Source: Oscillospiraceae bacterium (GTDB lineage: Bacteria > Bacillota > Clostridia > Oscillospirales > CAG-272). From it: a stretch of DNA of 49,769 bases. Where the stretch lies: positions 1 through 49,769 of the forward strand of contig SVSI01000016.1 in assembly GCA_015064385.1 (NCBI GenBank), given 5' to 3'. This document shows, one piece after another, positions 1-7,859 of this stretch. Numbering within the stretch: the stretch's first letter is position 1; the number at the start of each line of letters is the position of its first letter. The translations under genes were made by a program, and so were the position numbers. The notes below the pieces were generated by a model. The model did no database searches. It had not been told where the DNA came from and saw only the letters and a program-made list of their open reading frames with translations.

Positions 1-294
1 CCCACCCCCGAACCCACTCCCGAACCCACCCCCGAACCCACTCCCGAACCCACTCCCGAACCCACCCCCAAACCGCCCGTAGCGGTAGAGCTCAGCGCGG
101 ACGATGCGCTCGCGGCAGCTCTTGCAGATGCGGGACTCTCAAAGGATGAGGTCAGCAGAGTTAAGGTTGAAAAAGACCGCGACGACGGTGTATGGGTTTA
201 CGAGGTTGAGTTCGAAAAGGGACGTACCGAGTATGAATACGAGATCCGTATAAGTGACGGCAAGATACTCGAGCGTGACGTAGATAATGACTGA
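1..294 (+). CDS. C-terminal part of a PepSY-domain protein with Pro-Thr-Pro-Glu linker (5' end outside window)
   Basis: Frame 1 is open from the first base to a TGA at 292-294, so the start lies outside the window. The first 24 codons are a low-complexity repeat of Pro-(Thr)-Pro-Glu units, a typical extracytoplasmic spacer. The last about 70 residues (from AVELSADDAL to DNDstop) have the look of a PepSY domain: a helix with DALAAALADAGL followed by strands with VWVYEVEFEKGRTEYEYEI and the closing DGKILERDVD. PepSY domains often act as propeptide or inhibitor-like modules of secreted proteins in Bacillota; the partner here cannot be told. The repeat at the DNA level is prone to length change. 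A strong hairpin follows 9 bases after the stop. Confidence 0.75.
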   Translation, partial: PTPEPTPEPTPEPTPEPTPEPTPKPPVAVELSADDALAAALADAGLSKDEVSRVKVEKDRDDGVWVYEVEFEKGRTEYEYEIRISDGKILERDVDND

Positions 295-303
295 ACAATA
301 TCA

Positions 304-329
304 AAAGCGGAGGCGTTTGCCTCCGCTTT
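304..329. terminator. Bidirectional intrinsic terminator between the PepSY gene and the HIT gene
   Basis: Perfect 11-bp inverted repeat (AAAGCGGAGGC, 304-314, with 319-329) closing a four-base loop GTTT. It lies between two convergent genes, and both flanks are A/T rich, so it can end transcripts from either side. Confidence 0.8.
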
Positions 330-341
330 AATTGTTTATAA

Positions 342-743
342 TTATAAAATACGTATATTTTTGTATATTTCCTCGATATCACACGTCGTTCCGTTAAGCT
401 TTGGCCAAGTGTCTATATTGTCTCCGTGTTTTCTCGGAATAATGTGAATGTGAAAATGCGGGACGGACTGACCTGCGCTTTCGTCACTGGCATTCAGAAG
501 ATTAACTCCGTCGTATCCGCAGTTTTGGGTGCAGTGATCTGAAATTTTTTTCACGGACGACATCAAACGGCTTAGTGTATCAGTATCACAGTCCAAAATG
601 CTTTTGACGTGCTTTTTGGGTATTGCGATCATGTGTCCGTCAACGTCCTTGGCGATATCCATAAATACCATCGTATATTCATCTTCATATACTTTTAGGC
701 AGGGAGCTTCTCCGCTCACGATTTTGCAAAAAATACAGCTCAT
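342..743 (-). CDS. HIT-family nucleotide hydrolase/transferase
   Basis: 133 residues, the usual length for a single-domain HIT (histidine triad) protein. The triad HFHIH lies at residues 96-100 (His96, His98, His100) followed by IIPR, and the amino end has the CxxC pair CIFC (residues 3-6) seen in the Hint/HinT branch, which in many members binds zinc with a histidine of the core. Such proteins hydrolyse AMP-lysine, AMP-NH2 or dinucleoside polyphosphates in the cytoplasm; the exact substrate cannot be told from sequence. Start is ATG preceded by GGAG at 7-8 bases. It is a single-gene unit between two terminators, with its own promoter at 780-807. Confidence 0.92.
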   Translation of the reverse strand: MSCIFCKIVSGEAPCLKVYEDEYTMVFMDIAKDVDGHMIAIPKKHVKSILDCDTDTLSRLMSSVKKISDHCTQNCGYDGVNLLNASDESAGQSVPHFHIHIIPRKHGDNIDTWPKLNGTTCDIEEIYKNIRIL

Positions 744-779
744 AATCTATCTCCAAAAGTTTATATTCATTATACCGTC

Positions 780-807
780 ATTATAGCATAAAAAAACAAA
801 ATTTCAA
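780..807 (-). promoter_or_regulatory. Sigma-A promoter for the HIT gene
   Basis: On the minus strand TTGAAA (-35, 802-807) and TATAAT (-10, 780-785) are 16 bases apart, and TGC directly precedes the -10 box (extended -10). Predicted start about 35 bases before the HIT start codon. Confidence 0.65.
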
Positions 808-835
808 TAAAATTCGGAAGTTTTCTTAAAATAAA

Positions 836-858
836 GAGAGGAGCCATCAGCTCCTCTC
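836..858 (-). terminator. Terminator of the endonuclease exoprotein gene
   Basis: Nine-base inverted repeat GAGAGGAGC/GCTCCTCTC with loop of five (845-849), just after the stop codon at 866. The minus-strand sequence after it is T-rich (TTTATTTT). Confidence 0.75.
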
Positions 859-865
859 AATTTTT

Positions 866-3691
866 TTATTTCTTTTTCTTTTTAACGATCATTATTACTG
901 CCGCCGCTGCAAATGCACCTACCGCGCATATAGAAATGATTATAATTACCGTAGTGACGGTACTGCTTGATCTGTCATCCTCGGGCCACGGGATCTCGGG
1001 AATACCGTCAACCTGAGTAACTCCGCCGTTAGGAAGAGCTTCGGGAGCATCCGTTCCGGGAGTGTCCGTTCCGGGAGCATCTGTTCCGGGAGCATCCGTT
1101 CCGGGAGTGTCCGTTCCGGGAGTGTCCGTTCCGGGAGTGTCCGTTCCGGGAGTATCGGTTCCGGGAGTGTCCGTTCCGGGAGTGTCAGTTCCGGGAGTAT
1201 CCGTTCCGGGAGTATCGGTTCCGGGAGTATCAGTTCCGGGTGTGTCTGTTCCACCGGTGCTTCCGCTGTTTCCGCCCGTAACTGCCTCAAGTGCAAAGGT
1301 GAATATGGAGGTGTCGGAGTTCTCATTCTTGCTGAAGCAGGTGAGATATCCGCTCCAAACCTCAAGATACTGCGGCTTGCCCTGATAATTTGCTACTGCA
1401 CATTTGATGAAGTAACCGCTGCTCGTTTCTTCAAGAACGAATTTGGTGTTGTCGTCCTGCGAGGTAACGAGACGTACGTTCGTTCCGTCTGCAAAGAGGA
1501 ACTTGCCACCTACCTTGAAGGATACCGTACCGTCGCTGTTTTTAACGACAGAGAAGGTAGCGGCGTCCGACTTGCTGTCAGCCATTACAAGCTCGTCCTT
1601 GGTGCTTCCGCTAGACGAGGTGTAAGCATATACCGTGTCGGTGACGTACTTTCCGCCGTTATTTATTACGAAGCTGTCGGGAATGCCCGAAGGAATGCTC
1701 GGAGTAGTCGTTCCGGTATTTCCACCCGTGCTGCCGCCGGTGTTTCCACCCGTAGTACCACCGGTCGTACCGCCCGTGCTACCGCTGTTTCCGCCCGTAG
1801 ATCCACCCGACGATGTTCCGAAGAGCTCGATGGTGTTGATCATACATCTCTTACCGCTCGACGTGGTTTCAAGGGTTACCGTCTTGTTTGAAGACGTATC
1901 AACGGTTATTGCGGTATATTCGCCGTTATTGGATGCGGTGCTTATCGTGTGTTCGCTTCCGTTTATTGTGACGATCGTTGCATTCTCTTTGTACTGAGCA
2001 ACGTAAATAACTACCTTCTTAACGTCGCTTCCGACGGTGAAGGAGAATCCTCCGACTTTAGAACCCGTTCCTATTTTAAGGCAGGAGTTGCCCTTAGCGT
2101 CTATTGCGCCCGAATAAACTTTGTTTACTCCGCTGAGAGTGATCGTGTAGCTGCCCGAGGTGAATTTAACGCCTTCTGCCGCTTCGTTTCCGTCTTTGTG
2201 AGTAGTACCACCGTTTGCTCCGAGATCGAAGCTTGCGAGTGCGCCGGTAGAAGGAGTGGTAGTTCCGCTTCCCGTGTTACCTCCGGTCGTGCCACCCGTA
2301 TTACCTCCGGTCGTACCACCCGTGGTTCCTCCACCGGTAGATCCGCCCGTGCTGCCGCCGCTTACCGATTCAAATACGATCACGTAGATCGAGGTATCGG
2401 ATCCCATTCCGAAGCAGCAGAGGGATTCTTTATAGACCTCAAGATACTGCGGTTTGTTGTCGTAGGTTGCATTGGCACATTTTACAAAATATCCACCCGA
2501 GGTTGCTTCGGGAATAAATTTCGTATTATCTCCCGCCGAACCGACGAGACGTACGTGCGTGCCGTCCGCATATAGGAATTTGTTTCCTACCTTGAATGAC
2601 AGCGTGTTATCGTTATTTTTAACGAGAGTGAAGGTTGCGGCATCGGACCTTGACGTGCTCATTGCGAGCTGATCCTTGGTAGTACCGCTTGAAGAGGTAT
2701 AGGGCTTGCTCGTTGCAGTAACGTACGAGCTCTTATTCTTCATTACGAAGCTGTCGGGGATCTCTGCAGGAGTGCTAGGAGTGGTCGTTCCGCCGCCGGT
2801 AGATCCGCCCGTGCTGCCGCTGTCGCCGCCTGCGGGGGGATTACTCGGAACGTTTCCGTTTTCAGCCGCACCCGAAGGAGTCGTCATATTTGAGGGAGCT
2901 GCCTTGCCGAACATCTGCCAAGCAAGCTCGGGATAGTCTATAAATACGTTTCTGTTACCCTGAATGTTCTGAACGACCTCGTTTCTTCCCATTTCCCAGG
3001 TGTCAACAGGGTCGAGCGCGCACCAGGAAAGAAGCAGGTCAACGCTCTGGAACACCTCTGTAACGCTGTCTGCGCCCCAATCGGAGCCCCATCTTACGTA
3101 AACGTAGAGAACGATTCTAGCAACGTCACCCTTGGCGTTATCGGGAGGCACGTACATACCGCTTCCCGTACCGAAGGACTTGTTGCCTCTTGACGAGTTA
3201 ACGCTTGCCTTTTCAGGTCTTATGTGGTGAAGGTCTGCTCCGCCGCCGCTCGTATTTCCGCCGCCCTTACTCTGAGGCCATACGTGCTCGCGGTTGCAAG
3301 TCCAGCTACCCGCCCATTCGGAGGACTGCATCTGATAGTCGGTATAGAGCGTGGTCGCTCTCGACGTGTTGTTGTTTTCGCAGTCGGTCTGCCATACGAA
3401 GTCTCTGCAATCGTTGTACGAAGTGATCTCCGTATGAGTGCTTCTCATAAGGGTAGAGAGCGTCGATTTCAGTTCGCTTGACGAAAGCTCTATGAAATCA
3501 GCGTACTCGTAGTTTCCCGTATAATATGAGATTGCGCCCGGTGAAAGGGCAGAGCATACCTCGTCACGGATACCCGAGTTGGACGATTTCGAGTAGGTCG
3601 TAGTCGCCGCGTTTGCCACGAGAGGCAAACTGGATACGATCATCAGTATTGCCAAAATAAAGGCAAAAAGTTTAACCTTTGTAAGTTTCAT
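866..3691 (-). CDS. Secreted, membrane-anchored endonuclease I-family protein with duplicated modules and a GTDTP stalk
   Basis: 941 residues. A signal peptide (1-28, cleavage after ANA) is followed by an endonuclease I (EndA/NucM) domain at about 40-262 with the active-site signature NREHVWPQS (133-141) and DLHHIRP (153-159). Next come Gly/Ser/Thr linkers, a module of about 125 residues starting PDSFV (near 315-440), a beta-rich module (about 486-640), a second copy of the PDSFV module (about 680-810), 14 GTDT/GTDA units, one membrane helix and a terminal KKKKK. This layout predicts a nuclease held outside the cell by its C-terminal helix, perhaps to feed on extracellular DNA; that role is inference. 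EndA-type enzymes cut DNA and RNA with one metal ion. It is a single-gene unit, with promoter at 3729-3757 and terminator at 836-858. No LPXTG sortase motif was seen. Confidence 0.88.
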   Translation of the reverse strand: MKLTKVKLFAFILAILMIVSSLPLVANAATTTYSKSSNSGIRDEVCSALSPGAISYYTGNYEYADFIELSSSELKSTLSTLMRSTHTEITSYNDCRDFVWQTDCENNNTSRATTLYTDYQMQSSEWAGSWTCNREHVWPQSKGGGNTSGGGADLHHIRPEKASVNSSRGNKSFGTGSGMYVPPDNAKGDVARIVLYVYVRWGSDWGADSVTEVFQSVDLLLSWCALDPVDTWEMGRNEVVQNIQGNRNVFIDYPELAWQMFGKAAPSNMTTPSGAAENGNVPSNPPAGGDSGSTGGSTGGGTTTPSTPAEIPDSFVMKNKSSYVTATSKPYTSSSGTTKDQLAMSTSRSDAATFTLVKNNDNTLSFKVGNKFLYADGTHVRLVGSAGDNTKFIPEATSGGYFVKCANATYDNKPQYLEVYKESLCCFGMGSDTSIYVIVFESVSGGSTGGSTGGGTTGGTTGGNTGGTTGGNTGSGTTTPSTGALASFDLGANGGTTHKDGNEAAEGVKFTSGSYTITLSGVNKVYSGAIDAKGNSCLKIGTGSKVGGFSFTVGSDVKKVVIYVAQYKENATIVTINGSEHTISTASNNGEYTAITVDTSSNKTVTLETTSSGKRCMINTIELFGTSSGGSTGGNSGSTGGTTGGTTGGNTGGSTGGNTGTTTPSIPSGIPDSFVINNGGKYVTDTVYAYTSSSGSTKDELVMADSKSDAATFSVVKNSDGTVSFKVGGKFLFADGTNVRLVTSQDDNTKFVLEETSSGYFIKCAVANYQGKPQYLEVWSGYLTCFSKNENSDTSIFTFALEAVTGGNSGSTGGTDTPGTDTPGTDTPGTDTPGTDTPGTDTPGTDTPGTDTPGTDTPGTDTPGTDAPGTDAPGTDTPGTDAPEALPNGGVTQVDGIPEIPWPEDDRSSSTVTTVIIIISICAVGAFAAAAVIMIVKKKKK
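1046..1252 (-). repeat. 15-bp tandem repeat encoding 14 GTDT/GTDA units
   Basis: Thirteen complete 15-base units plus one 12-base unit, coding (P)GTDT or (P)GTDA on the minus strand. The units are nearly identical at DNA level, differing mostly at third positions, so copy number is probably unstable. It forms the stalk between the last module and the membrane helix of the endonuclease. Confidence 0.95.
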
Positions 3692-3728
3692 TTTAAGTTC
3701 TCCTACCTAAAAGCCATTATACGGATTC

Positions 3729-3757
3729 AGTATAACATATATTTACCGTTTTGTAAA
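3729..3757 (-). promoter_or_regulatory. Sigma-A promoter for the endonuclease gene
   Basis: Minus strand: TTTACA (3752-3757), 17-base spacer, TATACT (3729-3734), preceded by TGT (extended -10). About 38 bases before the start codon at 3691. Confidence 0.65.
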
Positions 3758-3768
3758 CACGTTTTGAC

Positions 3769-3796
3769 AAAATAATGTAGCGTTTTACATTATTTT
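3769..3796. repeat. 11-bp perfect palindrome upstream of the endonuclease promoter
   Basis: AAAATAATGTA (3769-3779) and TACATTATTTT (3786-3796) are exact reverse complements around six bases. It sits 12 bases upstream of the endonuclease -35 box, with no gene ending nearby that needs a terminator, so an operator is the better reading. Confidence 0.55.
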
Positions 3797-3856
3797 TGAA
3801 AAAAGTCGGTGATTTTTTTGATAAAATTCATTATTATATCACTAAAGCGTCAAGTG

Positions 3857-3888
3857 TTCACAACACGTTCAAAAAGTGGTGTTATAAT
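3857..3888 (+). promoter_or_regulatory. Extended -10 promoter for ppa
   Basis: TGTTATAAT (3880-3888) is a TGn plus perfect TATAAT. The best -35 match is TTCACA (3857-3862) at a long 20-base spacing, so this is probably an extended -10 promoter. About 55 bases upstream of the ATG. Confidence 0.5.
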
Positions 3889-3947
3889 CCTAAAAAAAGA
3901 TTAAGCGAAGATCGTAATTCCCGTTCATAAAAAGGAGATATAAATAT

Positions 3948-4436
3948 ATGGACAACGTTGTAAATGCACTCATTGAGATTCCTCTCGGATCCAAGAATAA
4001 ATACGAACGCGATAAGCAGAGCGGACACATAAAGCTCGACAGAGTTCTTTACGCCGCAATGGCTTATCCCGCAGAGTACGGGGTAATAGAGGATACCCTT
4101 GCGCCCGACGGTGACGAGCTTGACATTCTCGTTATATCGTCCGAGCCGACCTTTCCGGGATGCATCGTTCCCGCGCGCGTTCTCGGATATCTCAGTATGA
4201 TAGATAACGGAATGCTTGACTACAAGCTTATTTCGGTGGTTGACTGCGATCCGAGATATTCGGAGATACATTCGCTCTCCGATCTTGCGCCCTTTACCCT
4301 TAAAGAGCTGTCCAATTTCTTTGCAAACTATAAGGTACTGCAGGGAATAGACGTTGAGGTAGGCGAATACTACGGCAGAGAGGACGCCGTACGCGTTATC
4401 GAGGAGTGCAGGGAAAGATACCGTAAAAGCATATAA
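3948..4436 (+). CDS. ppa: Inorganic pyrophosphatase, family I
   Basis: 162 residues. Hydrolyses pyrophosphate to phosphate in the cytoplasm and so drives biosynthetic reactions forward. The family I signature DGDELDILV (metal-binding aspartates) is clear, as are the KYE motif near residue 18 and HIKLDRVLY following it. Soluble family I enzymes are about 175 residues in bacteria, so this one is at the short end but complete. Start ATG has AAGGAG seven to eight bases upstream. Transcribed alone: promoter at 3857-3888 and terminator directly at the stop codon. Confidence 0.95.
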   Translation: MDNVVNALIEIPLGSKNKYERDKQSGHIKLDRVLYAAMAYPAEYGVIEDTLAPDGDELDILVISSEPTFPGCIVPARVLGYLSMIDNGMLDYKLISVVDCDPRYSEIHSLSDLAPFTLKELSNFFANYKVLQGIDVEVGEYYGREDAVRVIEECRERYRKSI

Positions 4437-4460
4437 AAAAGAGGCGAACGCCTCTTTTTT
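4435..4460 (+). terminator. Intrinsic terminator of ppa
   Basis: GAGGC (4441-4445), loop GAAC, GCCTC (4450-4454), extended by A6 on the left and T6 on the right. Overlaps the ppa stop codon region. Confidence 0.85.
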
Positions 4461-4581
4461 GTTTTGCAATAGGAAAATCGCTACAAAACTTATATTTTTC
4501 AAACATTTCTCGGTATTTTTGCGAAAATTTTTGTTATATAATGACGGTAGTATTTAACATCGTATCACCGAGGTGATCGCT

Positions 4582-5880
4582 ATGACAAATGTCGACTTTA
4601 ACTGTCCCGAATATAGGAGAATAAGAAAAGCATACGTCACACAGTGCACGGTAGAGCATCTGGTATATCTTCTGACTGTAGATGCTTTTCTTGCAAAGCT
4701 TCTTTCATATCTTAATTTCAGTGATGCGCTTATTGGAGTTATTACCTCCTTTACGTCGGTAGCATTTCTGTTTCAGCTTTTCAGTATCTTACTCGTACAG
4801 ACGAGGATATCTACCAAAAAGATAGTTGTAACTCTGGACGTCATAAGTCAACTGTCCTTTTTGATTATCTACTGTATTCCGTTTGTTCCGCTAAGCGGAG
4901 ATGTAAAAAGAATTGCGGTCGTACTGTTTGTCATTTTGGGACAAATAGGCAAAACAGTAATAGAGTCGCTCTATTTTAAGTGGGCAAATGCGTACGTTGA
5001 TCCTTCGGTGCGCGCCATGTTCTCGGCAAGGAAGGAAATGATCTCCCTCTTCTGCGGTATCATCTTTTCAACCACAGTCGGATATTTTGTGGATAGATTT
5101 GAAGGTCTCGATAATATGAGGGGCGCGTTTATCTTTATATCAAGCGTTATGCTCATTCTCAATATCATAAATTTTGTGAGTTTTCTGCTTATAAAGGACG
5201 AAGATACCGATGAGCGCATTCAAATGCGCGTGCCCATAAAAGAGGTGCTCGCACACATAAGAGATAACAAAATATATCGAAATTACGTTATAATAGCGGT
5301 ATACAGCTCTCTTTACGGAAGCTTCCTCGGAGGATTTCTCGGCATATATAAGGTAAAAGAGCTTGCCATGAGTATGCTTTTTATACAGATAGTAGGAGTA
5401 GTAGCAGACTTCACCAGAATGGGCGTTTCGATCCCGATTGCAAAATTCTCAAACAAGTACGGCTTTGCGAGCGGTATGCAGCTTGCCTCGCTTCTAAGTC
5501 TTGCAGCGCACGTCATTATCGTCTTTACCGCCCCGCAAACGTGGTATTTAATAATACCCTATACGCTTCTTACTTCTGCGGCGGCGGCAGGATCAACTCA
5601 AAACTCGTTTAATATAAATTACACTCTGCTTCCGACAAAATATATGTCGCAAGCCATGGCAATACAGAGAACGCTTTGCGGTATTGCATCTGCTATCTCG
5701 ATACTTCTCGCAGGAAATATATTTGATACGGTACAAAAAAGCGGTATAGCTATTTTCGGAATAGATCTGTATCCGCAGCAGTTTATGGCGATCATTATGA
5801 TTCCTTTTATGACCTCTACTATCATACTTAAACATATATTTGTTGTCAGACCTCTTAAAAAGATATACAGTAAAGCGTAA
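4582..5880 (+). CDS. Multi-pass membrane transporter, major facilitator-like
   Basis: 432 residues with about ten to twelve hydrophobic helices and charged cytoplasmic loops, fitting a major facilitator-type carrier. I did not recognise a substrate-specific motif. A GTG at 4573 would add three codons, but it lies inside the ribosome binding site GAGGTGAT, so the ATG at 4582 is chosen. The gene ends 12 bases before a GH36 alpha-galactosidase with a ribosome binding site in the gap, so the two form an operon. The likely cargo is therefore an alpha-galactoside such as melibiose or raffinose oligosaccharide (inference from context). A weak -10 TATAAT lies at 4537-4542. Confidence 0.78.
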   Translation: MTNVDFNCPEYRRIRKAYVTQCTVEHLVYLLTVDAFLAKLLSYLNFSDALIGVITSFTSVAFLFQLFSILLVQTRISTKKIVVTLDVISQLSFLIIYCIPFVPLSGDVKRIAVVLFVILGQIGKTVIESLYFKWANAYVDPSVRAMFSARKEMISLFCGIIFSTTVGYFVDRFEGLDNMRGAFIFISSVMLILNIINFVSFLLIKDEDTDERIQMRVPIKEVLAHIRDNKIYRNYVIIAVYSSLYGSFLGGFLGIYKVKELAMSMLFIQIVGVVADFTRMGVSIPIAKFSNKYGFASGMQLASLLSLAAHVIIVFTAPQTWYLIIPYTLLTSAAAAGSTQNSFNINYTLLPTKYMSQAMAIQRTLCGIASAISILLAGNIFDTVQKSGIAIFGIDLYPQQFMAIIMIPFMTSTIILKHIFVVRPLKKIYSKA

Positions 5881-5892
5881 AGGAGATATAAA

Positions 5893-7824
5893 ATGAAGGC
5901 AACCAAACAAGATATGCTTTTGGCAAAGGAAAAAATATCATTTGAAAGACCGGATGAGCTCCCCATAAAATTTCAGTACGGTCCGAGACGTCAGACGGTG
6001 TTCGGACTTCCGAGTGAATTTTCTCCCACGTTTTCTGTAGAAGAAAAGGGCGAAAAGATAATCACTACCTATATCGGAAGAGACGAAAAGGGACTTGAAA
6101 TAAAGGTCGAAAAGACCGAATATACCGATTTCCCTGCAGTCGAGTACGTTGCGTTTTTCACTAACCGATCAAAGGAAAACAGCGACCGACTTTACAGAGT
6201 AAAGGTCTTTGCCAAGGAAATAGAGGGAAAGCGCCCGAAGATCACGAGAAATATCGGTGACACCCACGAGGAAACGGGTTATCAGAGCATAACCGAGCAG
6301 ATATACGAGAAAATGATAATTACCCCCACTAACGGCACCCCCTGCAGCGGAGCTTCTCCCTTTATGCGAGCTTCCTTCAAGGATTTCGGTGTGAATATCG
6401 GAGTCGGTTGGCCGGGAAAATGGTCGGCAAACATTATGCCTCTTGCATCCCCGAAGAGCGGTATTATGTACGAGCTCGGTCAGGACAGATGCGATATATC
6501 GCTCTATCCTGACGAAACGATAAGAACGCCGAGTATTACGCTTATGTGCTACGAGGGTGACGAAAATCGGGGCAGAAATCTTTGGAGAAGCTTTTTCAGA
6601 AAGCATATTATGCCCCGTCCCAACGGGGAAATGATAGGGCCGAAGCTCGTTGGACTCACCCCTGTACCCGGATTTGAGGAGTTTTGCGGCACTACCGAGC
6701 CACAGCAGCTTGAGTCGATAGACAAATACCTTGAAAGCGGTATAAAGCCCGATATATGGTGGATAGACGCAGGCTGGTATCCTTGCAGAGGTCATTGGAC
6801 GGTAACCGGAAACTGGCGTCCGAATCCGGAAAATTACCCGAACGGACTTCATAGCATCGGTAAAAAGTGTAGGGAACACGAAATTGACTTCCTTCTTTGG
6901 TTTGAGCCCGAGAGAGCAAGAAAGGGAAGCGATATTCACACCGAGCATCCCGAATATACCCTTGACTACGGTGACGACCTGCTCGTAAACTATTCGATTC
7001 CCGAATGTGTTGAGTATATGACCGATAAAATCGATAAGATTATCAAGGATAGCGGCGTTACCGTTTACCGCCAAGACTTCAATATCGATCCGATGCCTTA
7101 TTTTGTAAAATATGAGGACGCGGGACGCTTTGGCGCAATCGAAAACGGACATGTTCAGGGATATTTGAAGCTTTGGGACAACCTTCTTGAAAGAAATCCC
7201 GGGCTTCTTATCGACTCGTGCGCTTCCGGCGGACGGAGAAACGAGATGGAAACGCTCAAACGCTCGGTACCGTTCCACTATACCGATGTTGGATACGGAA
7301 TCCACCCGATAAGACAGCTTCAGTACAGATTTTTGAACGAATGGACTGTTTTTTACCGCAGTATGTGTGCGGATTGGCGAGACGAAAATAACGTCTACGC
7401 AAAAGGAAACAATCACGTGTGTGACGATTTTTCGATGTATAATACGGTTGCCTCGCCGTCAATTAACGTTGGTAAGACCGAGCTTCATAAGAAATTTATT
7501 CCCGTATGGCGAAAAGCGGCAGAGATAATGCTCGATGCGGATTATTATCCGCTCACCGAGTGTAGAAAGAGCACAGAGGACTTTTTCGCACAGCAGTTTG
7601 TAAATGAGGAAAAGCGCGAGGGCTTTATCCATATCGTAAATAACGTGGATAACGAGGAGAGCGAGTGCGTTCTTTATCCCGAGCTTTCGGAAAACGAGAC
7701 CTATGTTTTCACAGATGCGCTTGACCCGAGCGAGACCTTTGTTCTGTCGGGATACGATAGCTCGCGCGGCTTTACGATAAATCTTAAAAAGGCAAACGGC
7801 AAGATCTGGTTTTATAAATATTAA
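5893..7824 (+). CDS. Alpha-galactosidase, glycoside hydrolase family 36
   Basis: 643 residues, without a signal peptide, so cytoplasmic. Removes terminal alpha-galactose from oligosaccharides by a retaining mechanism. Family landmarks: WWIDAGW (289-295), FLLWFEPER (333-341), YRQDFN with the predicted nucleophile Asp395, and SCASGGRRNEMETL (442-455) leading to FHYTD with the predicted acid/base Asp465. The N-terminal beta-sandwich and C-terminal beta domain of clan GH-D enzymes are present by length. Second gene of the operon with the transporter at 4582; ribosome binding site AAAGGAG precedes the ATG. Substrate range (melibiose, raffinose, galactomannan pieces) cannot be fixed from sequence. 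Confidence 0.92.
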   Translation: MKATKQDMLLAKEKISFERPDELPIKFQYGPRRQTVFGLPSEFSPTFSVEEKGEKIITTYIGRDEKGLEIKVEKTEYTDFPAVEYVAFFTNRSKENSDRLYRVKVFAKEIEGKRPKITRNIGDTHEETGYQSITEQIYEKMIITPTNGTPCSGASPFMRASFKDFGVNIGVGWPGKWSANIMPLASPKSGIMYELGQDRCDISLYPDETIRTPSITLMCYEGDENRGRNLWRSFFRKHIMPRPNGEMIGPKLVGLTPVPGFEEFCGTTEPQQLESIDKYLESGIKPDIWWIDAGWYPCRGHWTVTGNWRPNPENYPNGLHSIGKKCREHEIDFLLWFEPERARKGSDIHTEHPEYTLDYGDDLLVNYSIPECVEYMTDKIDKIIKDSGVTVYRQDFNIDPMPYFVKYEDAGRFGAIENGHVQGYLKLWDNLLERNPGLLIDSCASGGRRNEMETLKRSVPFHYTDVGYGIHPIRQLQYRFLNEWTVFYRSMCADWRDENNVYAKGNNHVCDDFSMYNTVASPSINVGKTELHKKFIPVWRKAAEIMLDADYYPLTECRKSTEDFFAQQFVNEEKREGFIHIVNNVDNEESECVLYPELSENETYVFTDALDPSETFVLSGYDSSRGFTINLKKANGKIWFYKY

Positions 7825-7827
7825 AAC

Positions 7828-7855
7828 AAAAAACGCCCGAAAAGGGCGTTTTTTT
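7828..7855. terminator. Bidirectional terminator between GH36 and the first SGNH gene
   Basis: AAAAAACGCCC (7828-7838), loop GAAAA, GGGCGTTTTTT (7844-7854). Lies between convergent genes with A and T runs on both flanks. Confidence 0.88.
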
Positions 7856-7859
7856 ATGA

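Noticed and set aside
1062..1385. Val-Pro-Gly-Val-Ser elastin-like repeat frame
   Set aside because: Out-of-frame antisense reading of the GTDTP stalk repeat; starts inside the repeat without a site.
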